From Sulfopaludibacter sp035606355 (lineage in GTDB: Bacteria > Acidobacteriota > Terriglobia > Bryobacterales > Bryobacteraceae), in assembly GCA_035606355.1 (NCBI GenBank), contig DATNFO010000034.1:37441-101440 (forward strand): a DNA stretch of 64,000 nt, written 5' to 3'. The first letter of the stretch is position 1; each line of letters opens with the position of its first letter. The translations under genes and the position numbers were made by a program. Below are positions 8,756-17,822 of this stretch, piece by piece. The notes under the pieces were generated by a model. The model was not told the origin of the DNA and made no database searches. It saw only the letters and a program-made list of their open reading frames with translations.

Positions 8756-9253
8756 ATGGCGACGCTGCCAGCATTTTTTAAACGGACAGAAGCGCCGGTT
8801 AGGACTGGCGGGAGCACGGAGGCTCATGCCCGGCCGGTGGCCGTGCGCATGGAGCGCGACCACAGCCTGCTGCGGCCATTGCCGCAGGAAGACGTGTATT
8901 TCTACTGCAAGAAGATCGATAATTCGCGTCTGGTACGAGAGGCCGATCCGAAAGCGCGCGGAGCGTGCTGGAGTGCGATCGGCGCGGCTTGTGCCGCCGT
9001 CGCTCTCATCACCACCATCGCTGCGCCCCGCGTCACCAACACCCTCTACGGTTACAGATTGCAGGCTTTGAAAGTGGAACAGCACCAACTGCTGGATGAG
9101 CGGCGCATGCTGGAGCTTCAGGAGGCGGAACTGCTGGGTCCGGCCCGCCTGGAGCAGTTGGCCAACAAGCATCACCTGGCCACGCCCCTGCCGGACCAGG
9201 TTGTGCATCTGGATTCGAACAAGCCTGATGGAGCGGTGGCGGAACTGAAGTAG
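8756..9253 (+). CDS. ftsL: FtsL-like cell division protein
   Basis: Small bitopic divisome protein that works with FtsB/FtsQ and activates FtsWI. ATG 8756 is chosen for the AGAAGGA just upstream. The 165-residue product has a cytoplasmic N-terminal part of about 70 residues, one membrane segment (about 75-97, AIGAACAAVALITTIAAP) and a periplasmic heptad-rich coiled coil (LQALKVEQHQLLDERRMLELQEAEL). It ends with the LA..H.LATPLPDQV block seen in FtsL-like proteins. Sequence conservation is low, so the call rests on topology and position between rsmH and ftsI. The N-terminal tail is longer than in E. coli FtsL. Confidence 0.75.
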   Translation: MATLPAFFKRTEAPVRTGGSTEAHARPVAVRMERDHSLLRPLPQEDVYFYCKKIDNSRLVREADPKARGACWSAIGAACAAVALITTIAAPRVTNTLYGYRLQALKVEQHQLLDERRMLELQEAELLGPARLEQLANKHHLATPLPDQVVHLDSNKPDGAVAELK

Positions 9254-9267
9254 ACGCTGCGCACCTG

Positions 9268-9330
9268 ACGGCACTTGCTCCCGCTTGCTTACGCGCGCGG
9301 CTCCGTTGCGGTGCGGCCCGAGAGCGGCGG
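9268..9330. repeat. possible dispersed acidobacterial repeat in the ftsL-ftsI gap
   Basis: The gap contains a segment that translates as L-P-L-A-Y-A-R-G-S-V. From memory, the same string appears in many spurious open frames of Solibacter-type genomes, which suggests a dispersed repeat. No second copy was found in non-coding DNA of this window, so the call is weak. Confidence 0.3.
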
Positions 9331-9377
9331 GGAAGAACGCCAGGTGGCGCACGGCACTCGGCCGCCTCGAAACTGTT

Positions 9378-11384
9378 ATGGTGGAGCGTCGTCTGACATT
9401 CATCGTGCTGGCCTTGATGGTCTGGTGCGGTGGCATCCTCTACAAACTCATTTCGCTGCAGGTTCTGCACCACTCCGCGTATGCGCGGATTGCGCGGAAA
9501 AACCAGGAACTGGTGCATGAGATCCCGGCCCAGCGCGGTTCCATCTTCGATCGCAACGGCGAGCCGCTGGCCATGAGTGTGCCGACGGAAACCGTGATCG
9601 TCGATCCGCTCAAGATTCCGGACCTCGCCTTTGCCGCCGACCTGCTCGCCAGCTTTCTCCATATGGACCGCGTGGCCCTGTACGGCCAACTCAAGCACGA
9701 TTACGACGAGCACCGCGGCTACATGGTGGTCAAGAAGAAGATCACCTTCGATGAAGGGCAGAGTCTGCGCACCCTGCCGGTCGATTGGATCGAAATCCAA
9801 ACGGAGAACCAGCGCCACTACCCCAAGGGAATGCTGGCCGCTCACATTCTGGGCGGCGTCGATTTTTCCGGGAAAGGCAACGCCGGCGTCGAGAAGGCTC
9901 TGGATGCGGATTTGCGCGGCGTGCCCGGTCAAATGCGGCTGCTCACAGACGTGAAACGAAGGGGCATCGATTCGCAGGGCTCCACGGATGCCAAACCAGG
10001 GGCCGCGATCACGTTGACGATCGATGAACGGCTGCAGTATGTCGCCGAAAAGGAAATTGCCGCGGCCGTGCAATCGCATAGCGCGGCCAGCGGCAGCGTC
10101 GTGGTGATGAACCCCAATACGGGGGACATTCTGGCGCTGGCGAGTTACCCGACCTTCGACCCGAACGTGCCGCCGCGCGACATGAAAGACGTCATCGCGA
10201 GGCAGAACCACGCTACCAGCGTGCCGTTCGAGCCCGGCAGCGTCTTCAAGGTAATTACGCTGAGCGCCGCGCTCGAAACCACGCGGCTGAGGCCGGAGAC
10301 GATCATCGATTGCGGCAGCGGGTCCATCACGCTGTTCAAACGAACCATTCATGAAGCGCACGGAGGTTATGGCGCGATTCCGATGGCTACCGTGCTGGCG
10401 AAATCGAGCAACGTCGGCGCCATTAAGGTCGGAATGACCGTGGGCCAGGACAACATGTACGAGTACGTACGCCGTTTCGGCTTCGGCCAGCGCACGGGCG
10501 TGCCGCTGCCGGGCGAATCGCGCGGGCGGCTGCGAACGCTGCCGCAGTGGGGCAAGACGTCGCTGGCATCCATTTCGATGGGTCAGGAAGTCAGCGTCAC
10601 TACGCTGCAACTGGCGCAGGCGGCGAGCGTGGTGGCTAACGGCGGAATGCTCGTGCGGCCGCGGCTCGTGCTGAAGAACGGCGGCCAGCTACAACCACAG
10701 GCCACGCCGGTGCGCGTGCTGAGACCGGACAACGCCATCACCATGCGGCGCATGATGGAAGGCGTGGTGATGCCGGGCGGCACCGGCTACCCCGAAGCGA
10801 AACTCGTCGGCTACTCGGTGGGAGGCAAGACCGGGTCGGCGCAGATCTTCGATTTCGCAACCAAGCACTATACGCATAATTACAACGGATCGTTTATGGG
10901 TTTTGCGCCCCTTACGAATCCGGCTATCGTGGTGGTTGTGACGTTGAACGGCACGCATGGCAGCGCGGGATACGGCGGGCGCGCGGCGGCGCCGGTGTTC
11001 CGCGCGGTGGCCAGCGAAGCGTTGCGAGTGCTCGACGTGCCGCAGGATCTTCCTCCGGATCCTCCGAAGACTCAGGTCGCGGCCAAGAAGGATGTGGACG
11101 GCGACGATCTTGCGATTGCCGATCTCGGCAGCGATCTCCCAAACATCCTGCAGGACGGCGACGATGACGACGCGCAAACTGCCGCGGCGACGGCGAAGGC
11201 TCCGGCGAACGGCCCGACAGTTCCGAATTTCGCCGGCATGACGATGCGGGATGCGCTCGCTGTGGCGGCATCCAAGGGCATCGCAATCGTTCCTTTGGGA
11301 AGCGGGCTCGCGCGCATGCAATATCCGGCCCCTGGCTCCGCACTGCGAGAGGGGGAGCGCATTCGCGTACAGTTCGTGCGATGA
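9378..11384 (+). CDS. ftsI: peptidoglycan transpeptidase FtsI (class B PBP, PBP3-type)
   Basis: Cross-links septal peptidoglycan as the partner of FtsW. From ATG 9378 (668 residues) there is a short cytoplasmic tail, a membrane anchor (about 6-28), a PBP dimerisation domain (AQRGSIFDRNGEPLA) and the transpeptidase domain. That domain has all three catalytic motifs: S288-V-F-K (active serine), S343-S-N and K484-T-G. The C-terminal region 613-668 is one PASTA repeat (VPNFAGMTMRDALA...). PASTA domains are common in Spo5D-type and Gram-positive PBPs and in acidobacterial FtsI. An acidic low-complexity linker (DDGDDDDAQ) precedes it. The frame is open further upstream (to 9285), but that part has no signals. 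The 3' end overlaps murE by ATGA. Confidence 0.95.
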   Translation: MVERRLTFIVLALMVWCGGILYKLISLQVLHHSAYARIARKNQELVHEIPAQRGSIFDRNGEPLAMSVPTETVIVDPLKIPDLAFAADLLASFLHMDRVALYGQLKHDYDEHRGYMVVKKKITFDEGQSLRTLPVDWIEIQTENQRHYPKGMLAAHILGGVDFSGKGNAGVEKALDADLRGVPGQMRLLTDVKRRGIDSQGSTDAKPGAAITLTIDERLQYVAEKEIAAAVQSHSAASGSVVVMNPNTGDILALASYPTFDPNVPPRDMKDVIARQNHATSVPFEPGSVFKVITLSAALETTRLRPETIIDCGSGSITLFKRTIHEAHGGYGAIPMATVLAKSSNVGAIKVGMTVGQDNMYEYVRRFGFGQRTGVPLPGESRGRLRTLPQWGKTSLASISMGQEVSVTTLQLAQAASVVANGGMLVRPRLVLKNGGQLQPQATPVRVLRPDNAITMRRMMEGVVMPGGTGYPEAKLVGYSVGGKTGSAQIFDFATKHYTHNYNGSFMGFAPLTNPAIVVVVTLNGTHGSAGYGGRAAAPVFRAVASEALRVLDVPQDLPPDPPKTQVAAKKDVDGDDLAIADLGSDLPNILQDGDDDDAQTAAATAKAPANGPTVPNFAGMTMRDALAVAASKGIAIVPLGSGLARMQYPAPGSALREGERIRVQFVR

Positions 11385-12862
11385 CATTACGCGAGCTACT
11401 CTCGGGCGCTGGGCTGAAGGGAACGCTTGCGCCCGATCTCGCCGGGCGCGAGATCGCGGGGCTGGATTACGATTCGCGGCGAGTGAATGCCGGGTTTGTG
11501 TTCTTCGCGTTTCCCGGCAGCAAAGTCGACGGCCGCAAATTCGCCGAGGGTGCAGTCGCGCGCGGCGCCGTGGCGGTGGTCAGTGAATCGCCCGCGCCCG
11601 AGGGCTTTCTATCGCCATGGCTGCAGGTTGAGCACGGGCGTCGAGCGCTGGCGCTCGCCGCGCGGCGGTTCTATGGCGCGCCCGATGAGCGGCTGAAGCT
11701 GACGGGGATCACCGGCACCAACGGTAAGACGACCACGGGATTCCTCATCGATGCGGTGATGCGCGCGGCCGGGCACACCACCGGGCTGATCGGCACCATC
11801 GAATATCACCTTGCGGGCCGCGTGCTGCCGGCTGTGAATACCACGCCGGAATCGCTGGATCTGCTGCGGCTGTTCGCCGAACTCGTGCAGGAAGGCGGAA
11901 CGGCGGCCACCATGGAAGTCTCCTCGCACGCTCTCGCGCTCGGCCGCGTGTACGGTCTACACTTTCATACCGCCGTCTTTACCAATCTCACGCGCGACCA
12001 TTTGGATTTTCACGGCACGATGGAGGAGTATTTCGCGGCCAAGGAGCTGCTCTTTACCGGCGCGGGCGCTCCGGCTCCGCCCTGCGCCGTGTTGAACCGC
12101 GACGACGAATACGCGCGCCGCCTGAAAGTGCATCCCAAAACGGAAGTCTTCTGGTACGGCCTGGGCGCCGACGCGAATCTGAAAGCGAAGCACATTTCGT
12201 CGGGCGTTCAGGGGCTGAAGTTCGAAGTGCAATACGGCAAGCAGCGATTCGAAGTGACTTCGCCGCTCATTGGCAAGATCAACGTCTTTAATATTCTGGC
12301 TGCGTGCGGAGCGGGGCTTTCGTACGGGCTCGACGGCGAAACCATCGGCCGGGGGATTGCCAGCCTGCACGCTGTGCCGGGCCGTTTCGAACGGGTCGAC
12401 GAAGGTCAGCCCTTTACGGTGGTGGTTGACTACGCCCACACCGACGACGCGCTGCGCAACGTGATCGCGGTGGCGCGCGGGCTCAATCCGAAGCGCGTGA
12501 TTACGCTGTTCGGATGCGGCGGAGATCGCGACCGCGCCAAGAGGCCGTTGATGGGCAAGGCGGCGGCGGAGGCGAGCGATCTGGTGGTGCTGACCAGCGA
12601 TAATCCGCGCAGTGAAGAGCCGCTGGCCATCATGAACGATGCGCTGGTGGGAATACGCCGCGTGGATGTGCAGCACATCGTGGAGCCGGACCGCGCCATC
12701 GCCATAGGGCGCGCTCTCAAGGAAGCCCGCGAAGGCGACATCGTCATTCTGGCGGGCAAGGGCCATGAAACGTACCAGGTTCTGAAGGACCGCACCATCG
12801 CTTTCGACGATCGCGCTGTGGCGAGAGAAGTGCTTAGGGGCTATGGGTATCGCAAATCCTGA
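11381..12862 (+). CDS. murE: UDP-MurNAc-tripeptide synthetase MurE (meso-DAP adding type)
   Basis: Cytoplasmic ATP-dependent ligase that adds the third amino acid to UDP-MurNAc-L-Ala-D-Glu. ATP-binding motif GTNGKTT is at 112-118, with NTTPES, EVSSHAL and TNLTRDHLDFH typical of MurE. The substrate motif D407-N-P-R with the following S-E-E-P is the meso-diaminopimelate signature, so the wall is predicted to contain DAP. GKGHETYQ is near the C-terminus. Length 493 is normal. The ATG overlaps the ftsI stop by 4 bases, indicating translational coupling. Confidence 0.97.
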   Translation: MTLRELLSGAGLKGTLAPDLAGREIAGLDYDSRRVNAGFVFFAFPGSKVDGRKFAEGAVARGAVAVVSESPAPEGFLSPWLQVEHGRRALALAARRFYGAPDERLKLTGITGTNGKTTTGFLIDAVMRAAGHTTGLIGTIEYHLAGRVLPAVNTTPESLDLLRLFAELVQEGGTAATMEVSSHALALGRVYGLHFHTAVFTNLTRDHLDFHGTMEEYFAAKELLFTGAGAPAPPCAVLNRDDEYARRLKVHPKTEVFWYGLGADANLKAKHISSGVQGLKFEVQYGKQRFEVTSPLIGKINVFNILAACGAGLSYGLDGETIGRGIASLHAVPGRFERVDEGQPFTVVVDYAHTDDALRNVIAVARGLNPKRVITLFGCGGDRDRAKRPLMGKAAAEASDLVVLTSDNPRSEEPLAIMNDALVGIRRVDVQHIVEPDRAIAIGRALKEAREGDIVILAGKGHETYQVLKDRTIAFDDRAVAREVLRGYGYRKS

Positions 12863-12868
12863 AACACC

Positions 12869-14206
12869 ATGACCCTGAATCTTCAAGAAGTTGCGAGGGC
12901 GATGGGAGCGCGCGGGCAAGCGGCTCCGGTAAACGTGTCCGGCTGGAGCGTGGACACACGGACACAATCGGCGGGCGATGTGTACTTCGCGCTGCGCGGC
13001 GAAAACTTCGACGGTCACGCCTTCGTCGATGGCGCATTCGCCGGGGGCGCATCCGCGGCAGTAGTGGAGCGCTCCTCGGGTGACGCGCGCGAACTGGTGG
13101 TTGAGGACACTCTGAAGGCGCTACAGGATGCAGGCCGGTGGGCGCGGCGGCAGTGGGGCGGAACGGTAGTCGGAGTGACGGGCAGCGCGGGGAAGACCAC
13201 CACGAAAGATGCGATCGCACATTTGTTGAGCGTGGGTGTGGCCACCGGCAAGACGGCCGGCAACTTCAACAATCACGTGGGCGTGCCGCTTTCGATTCTA
13301 CGGCTGCCGGACGCCTGCCGCGCCGCCGTTCTGGAGATGGGCATGAACCACGCGGGCGAAATTCGCGACCTCGCCGCCATTGCCTCTCCGCAGCTCGGCG
13401 TGGTCACCATGGTGGGTTACGCGCACGTGGAGTTTTTCGATTCCATCGAGGGCGTTGCCGCGGCGAAGCGCGAATTGATCGAGAGCCTGCCGCGCGATGG
13501 CGTCGCCATCCTCAATGCGGACGATGTTCGCGTGCGCGAGTTTGCGCGTGCGCATCCCGGGCGCAGTGTGACGTTCGGTTTTTCGGAAACAGCGGACGTG
13601 CGCGCCGAAGCATTGGAGGAGAGCGCGCAGGGCACGAGTTTCCTCGCCCTCGGCGTGCAGTTCGAGACGCGCATGGCGGGCCGCCACTCGGTGATGAATC
13701 TGCTGGCCGCCATCGCGGTGGCGCGCGAGTTCGGCATCGCGCCGGAAGGTTTGCGCGACGCGGTGGCAACTTTCGGCGCGGGCAAGATGCGCGGAGAACG
13801 CATCGAGCACAACGGCGTGGTGATCTGGAACGATTGCTACAACTCCAATCCGGAAGCGGCGAAGAGCATGATCGACGTGCTGCGCGAGACAGGCGCGCAG
13901 AGGCGCATTGCCGTGCTCGGGGAGATGCTGGAACTGGGGCAGACCGCGGACGAATTGCACCGGCAGGTGGGCGTTTATGCCGCTGAGCGCGGAGTGAACC
14001 TGCTGGTGGGCGTGCGGGGACATGCGCGCGAAATGGTGGATGCGGCGCGCCGCGCCGGCGTACGCGCGGAGTACTTCGAAGATCCCGCCGATGCGGGCGC
14101 GTTTCTGCGGAGCGAGGCGCATTCGGGCGACGCGGTTCTCTTTAAAGGCTCGCGCGGCGTGCGGGTAGAGAAGGCGCTGGAGAAATTCATGGAGGCCGGG
14201 CGGTAA
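12869..14206 (+). CDS. murF: UDP-MurNAc-tripeptide-D-Ala-D-Ala ligase MurF
   Basis: Adds D-Ala-D-Ala to the UDP-MurNAc-tripeptide, completing the pentapeptide. Three Mur ligase domains are visible: N-terminal substrate domain (SVDTRTQSAGDVYFALRGE), central ATPase with GSAGKTT (105-111), GNFNNHVGVPLS and EMGMNHAGEI, and C-terminal domain (NDCYNSNPEAAK, AVLGEMLELG). 445 residues, normal. It lies 6 bases after murE. Its substrate D-Ala-D-Ala needs Ddl, which is not encoded in this cluster. Confidence 0.96.
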   Translation: MTLNLQEVARAMGARGQAAPVNVSGWSVDTRTQSAGDVYFALRGENFDGHAFVDGAFAGGASAAVVERSSGDARELVVEDTLKALQDAGRWARRQWGGTVVGVTGSAGKTTTKDAIAHLLSVGVATGKTAGNFNNHVGVPLSILRLPDACRAAVLEMGMNHAGEIRDLAAIASPQLGVVTMVGYAHVEFFDSIEGVAAAKRELIESLPRDGVAILNADDVRVREFARAHPGRSVTFGFSETADVRAEALEESAQGTSFLALGVQFETRMAGRHSVMNLLAAIAVAREFGIAPEGLRDAVATFGAGKMRGERIEHNGVVIWNDCYNSNPEAAKSMIDVLRETGAQRRIAVLGEMLELGQTADELHRQVGVYAAERGVNLLVGVRGHAREMVDAARRAGVRAEYFEDPADAGAFLRSEAHSGDAVLFKGSRGVRVEKALEKFMEAGR

Positions 14207-14210
14207 GCCG

Positions 14211-15347
14211 ATGCTCTACTTTCTCCTCTACGAAAAGCTGCAAAAGCATATCAGCGGCTTTCGCGTCTTCCAATACATAACGTTTCGCACCGCGTTTGCC
14301 AGCTTGACGGCGCTGTTTCTGTGCATCGCGCTGGGTCCGTGGCTGATCAACAAATTGCGCCAGTTTCAAATCGGCCAGTACATCCGCGAAGAGGGACCGC
14401 AGAGCCATCAGAAGAAGGCCGGGACGCCGACTATGGGCGGCGTGCTGATCATCATCTCGATCGTGATCCCGACGCTGTTATGGGCGGACCTGCGTTATCC
14501 CTACGTCTGGATCGCTACCGGCGCGCTGCTGGGCTTCGGCTATATCGGCTTCCTGGATGACTACGCCAAGGTGACGAAGCGGCGCAACCTGGGCCTCAGC
14601 GGACGCCGCAAGCTGTTTTATCAATTCGCGATGGGCTTCGCGTTTGCAACCATTCTGCTGATCATGAGGGCGCATGCCGAGTTCTCGACGGCCATGAACA
14701 TTCCCTTTATCAAGCAGTTCAAACCATCGCTGCTGATCCCTGCGCTCCTCACGAATCCGTGGACTTATGTGCTCGGCGTGCTGCCGTTCTGCATTTTCGT
14801 TGCGCTCGTGGTGGTGTTCGCATCGAACGCCGTGAATCTGACGGATGGTCTCGACGGCCTCGCGATCGGATTGATGGTGATCGCGGCGGGCGCTCTCACC
14901 ATGCTCACGTATGCGGGCGGCCACGCGCAGCTCGCTCAGTACCTGCAGCTCGCGCGCAATCCGCACACGGCCGAGCTGACGGTGTTTTGCGGGTCGATGA
15001 CCGGCGCGAGCTTAGGCTTCCTCTGGTACAACGCGCATCCGGCGGAAATCTTCATGGGCGACGTGGGCTCGCTCGGCCTCGGCGGCGCCATGGCGGTAGT
15101 GGCGGTGCTGATCAAGCAGGAGATCCTGCTGCTGTTCATCGGGGGCGTGTTCATTCTGGAAGCGGTATCGGTGATTCTGCAGGTGGGAAGTTATAAACTC
15201 CGCAACGGCAAACGCATCTTCAAAATGGCGCCGCTGCATCATCATTTCGAGGCGCTGGGCTGGACGGAAAGCAAGATCATCGCGCGGTTTTGGATCGCCG
15301 GGCTGGTGCTGGCGCTCTTCGCGCTCACGACACTGAAGCTGAGATGA
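14211..15347 (+). CDS. mraY: phospho-MurNAc-pentapeptide transferase MraY
   Basis: Integral membrane enzyme that transfers phospho-MurNAc-pentapeptide to undecaprenyl phosphate, forming lipid I. About ten membrane segments. Diagnostic motifs: QSHQKKAGTPTMGG near 65, the catalytic D116-D117 in FLDDYAK, NLTDGLDGLA, and PLHHHFE near the C-terminus. 378 residues, close to the family norm. It starts 4 bases after murF and overlaps murD by ATGA. Confidence 0.97.
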   Translation: MLYFLLYEKLQKHISGFRVFQYITFRTAFASLTALFLCIALGPWLINKLRQFQIGQYIREEGPQSHQKKAGTPTMGGVLIIISIVIPTLLWADLRYPYVWIATGALLGFGYIGFLDDYAKVTKRRNLGLSGRRKLFYQFAMGFAFATILLIMRAHAEFSTAMNIPFIKQFKPSLLIPALLTNPWTYVLGVLPFCIFVALVVVFASNAVNLTDGLDGLAIGLMVIAAGALTMLTYAGGHAQLAQYLQLARNPHTAELTVFCGSMTGASLGFLWYNAHPAEIFMGDVGSLGLGGAMAVVAVLIKQEILLLFIGGVFILEAVSVILQVGSYKLRNGKRIFKMAPLHHHFEALGWTESKIIARFWIAGLVLALFALTTLKLR

Positions 15348-16669
15348 AGGCTCTGGTTGTAGGAATGAAAAAATCGGGCATCGCGACTGCCGGGTTCCTG
15401 GCGCGGCGCGGGGATGAAGTGCGTGCCACCGACCTCAAACCGCTCGATCAGCTCGGCGATGCGGCCGCGACGCTGTCGCGATTGGGAATTGCGTTCGAGC
15501 GACAGAACGATTCGGTCTTCGAAGGCGCGGACCTCATCGTCACGTCCCCCGATGTTCCCAACGATCTGGCGCCGCTCGCGGCGGCGCGTGCGCGCGGTGT
15601 GCGCGTCATCGGAGAAGTGGAGCTCGCGGCGCCGTACCTGAAGGGCCGCACCATCGGGATCACGGGATCGAACGGCAAGACCACGACCACCAGCCTCATC
15701 GGACACGTTCTGCGCGAAGCGGGCGTGCCGGTGCAGGTGGGAGGGAACATCGGCACGCCCGTTACCGCGATGGTCGAGACGTCGCGCGACGACGGCTGGA
15801 ACGTGCTCGAGCTTTCCAGCTTTCAACTGGAGACCATTTCGGATTTCCGGGCGCACATCGCGCTCGGCCTGAATGTCACGCAGAATCACCTGGACCGGCA
15901 CCACACCTTCGAGAACTACGCGGCGGCCAAGCGGCGGCTGTTCGAAACACAGCAGCCCGGCGATTTCGCCGTTCTGAATGCGGACGATCCTGTCACCGCA
16001 GACTTTGCCGGGCATACGAAAGCATCGGTGCAATGGTTCAGCAGCCGGAAGAACGTGACGCCGGGTGCGACGCTCCGCGGAGAGGATCTGATCCTCGACG
16101 GTCACGCGCTGATGGCCGCGAGTGAGCTTCCGATCCGCGGGCGGCATAATGTCGAGAACGTACTGGCGGCGGCCATCGCAGCCGCGCGCGCCGGCGTCTC
16201 CCCCGAACGGATCGCGGCTGCCGTGCGCACGTTCCATGCGGTGGAGCATCGCCTGGAGTTCGTGCGGCGGGTGGACGGCATCGATTTCTACAACGATTCG
16301 AAGGCCACCAGCGTGGATGCCACACTCAAGGCGCTCGACGCTTTCGAAGGCGGCCTGTGGGTGATTCTCGGAGGCAAGGACAAGGGCCTCGATTACGGCG
16401 CCCTGCGCGATCCGCTGCATGCCAAAGCGCACGCGGCATTGTTGATCGGCGCGGCGGCCTCGAAAATCGGAGCGCAGCTCGCAGGCGCAGTCCCGCTGGT
16501 GGACACGAAGACCCTCGATGGGGCGATCGCGTATTCGACAGAGCATGGGCACGCGGGCGATACGGTGCTGCTGGCGCCGGCTTGCGCGAGCTTCGATCAG
16601 TTCCGCAGCTTCGAACATCGCGGAGAAGTTTTCAAACAGATTGTGAACGGACTTGGTGGGAAGGGATGA
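15344..16669 (+). CDS. murD: UDP-MurNAc-L-alanine:D-glutamate ligase MurD
   Basis: Adds D-Glu (made by MurI, encoded convergently at 23515) to UDP-MurNAc-L-Ala. The ATG at 15344 overlaps the mraY stop and gives 441 residues; the frame extends further upstream inside mraY without a start signal. N-terminal Rossmann-like domain (VVGMKKSGIATAGFL), ATP motif GSNGKTT at 108-114, ELSSFQLE, NVTQNHLDRH, and NDSKATSVDAT in the C-terminal part. Confidence 0.97.
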   Translation: MKALVVGMKKSGIATAGFLARRGDEVRATDLKPLDQLGDAAATLSRLGIAFERQNDSVFEGADLIVTSPDVPNDLAPLAAARARGVRVIGEVELAAPYLKGRTIGITGSNGKTTTTSLIGHVLREAGVPVQVGGNIGTPVTAMVETSRDDGWNVLELSSFQLETISDFRAHIALGLNVTQNHLDRHHTFENYAAAKRRLFETQQPGDFAVLNADDPVTADFAGHTKASVQWFSSRKNVTPGATLRGEDLILDGHALMAASELPIRGRHNVENVLAAAIAAARAGVSPERIAAAVRTFHAVEHRLEFVRRVDGIDFYNDSKATSVDATLKALDAFEGGLWVILGGKDKGLDYGALRDPLHAKAHAALLIGAAASKIGAQLAGAVPLVDTKTLDGAIAYSTEHGHAGDTVLLAPACASFDQFRSFEHRGEVFKQIVNGLGGKG

Positions 16670-16670
16670 T

Positions 16671-17819
16671 ATGGCGCAACGGCTAAAGACGGACTGGATT
16701 CTCTTTGCGACCGTGCTGGTGATGATGTCATTCGGCGTGCTCATGCTGTACAGCGCGTCGAGTGTGATGGCGAAGATGGACCCGCGGTTCGGATCGAGCT
16801 GGCACTTCGTGACGCGGCAGCTCGGTTGGGCCGTGGTTGCCGTGGCGGGCATGATGATCCTGAAGAGAACCGACTATCAGAAGTTCCGCAGCCCCGCCGT
16901 GGCTTTCGGCGCGATCGGAGTGGCCCTGATGCTGCTGGTCGCGGTGTATATCATCGACGCGCAGCACCATCGCTGGCTGCGCATCGGCCCCGGGGGCTTG
17001 CAACCTTCCGAACTCGCCAAGCCCGCGCTGGTGATCTTCGTCGCGTTCTTCGTAACCTGGCGCGCGCGCGCCATTAACAACGCGCGATACACGCTGATCC
17101 CCGCGGCGCTCGCCGTCGGGTTGGTCATCTTCGCAGTGGTTGTGCCGGATTTGGGCACCGCCGCCGTCCTGGCGCTCACCGCGATGGTGGTCTTCTTCGT
17201 CGCCGGCCTTCAGTTCCGCTATTGCTTCATCGTGGCAGGCGTGGCGCTGCTGGGGCTCATCGTATCCATCTTCGCCGAGCCGTACCGGCTTGGCCGCGTG
17301 ATCAAGTTCTTCGATCCCGACTTCAAGATCATTTCCAAGTTCGATCCGCAGGGAAAAATCAAGGCGCGCACCGAGCAGACGCTGCGCACGCGCGATACGA
17401 ACTATCAGCTCGAACAATCGAAAATCGCCGTGGGCGCCGGCGGACCCGCGGGGGTCGGCCTGATGAATGGACACCAGAAGCTGCTGTACCTTCCGGAAGC
17501 TCATACGGACTTCATCTACGCAGTGGTCGGCGAGGAGCTGGGATTGATTGGCACGGTCGGGCTGCTGGCCGGCTTCACGATCATCTTCTGGCGCGGGCTG
17601 CGCGCCACCTGGCGAATGAATGACGATTTCGGCCGCTATCTGGCGCTGGGAGCAACCATCGTGGTGGTGGTGCAAGGCTTCGTCAACATGAGCGTGGTGC
17701 TCGGGATGGTGCCGACGAAAGGCATTCCCCTGCCGATGGTCAGCTACGGCGGCAGTTCGCTGTTGAGCACGCTCGCGCTGCTCGGAATCCTGATGAATGT
17801 GAGCGAGCATGCGGGGTAG
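16671..17819 (+). CDS. ftsW: SEDS peptidoglycan polymerase FtsW
   Basis: Integral membrane glycosyltransferase that polymerises lipid II at the septum with FtsI. ATG 16671, one base after the murD stop, has GGGAAGGGA upstream; a longer frame from 16653 is less likely. 382 residues with ten membrane segments; family blocks include LMLYSASSVMA, RWLRIGPGGLQPSELAKPALVIF, the large loop after EPYRLGR, and the conserved C-terminal part (VSYGGSSLLSTLALLGIL). Its position between murD and murG is the usual one and argues against RodA. Confidence 0.96.
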   Translation: MAQRLKTDWILFATVLVMMSFGVLMLYSASSVMAKMDPRFGSSWHFVTRQLGWAVVAVAGMMILKRTDYQKFRSPAVAFGAIGVALMLLVAVYIIDAQHHRWLRIGPGGLQPSELAKPALVIFVAFFVTWRARAINNARYTLIPAALAVGLVIFAVVVPDLGTAAVLALTAMVVFFVAGLQFRYCFIVAGVALLGLIVSIFAEPYRLGRVIKFFDPDFKIISKFDPQGKIKARTEQTLRTRDTNYQLEQSKIAVGAGGPAGVGLMNGHQKLLYLPEAHTDFIYAVVGEELGLIGTVGLLAGFTIIFWRGLRATWRMNDDFGRYLALGATIVVVVQGFVNMSVVLGMVPTKGIPLPMVSYGGSSLLSTLALLGILMNVSEHAG

Positions 17820-17822
17820 TGT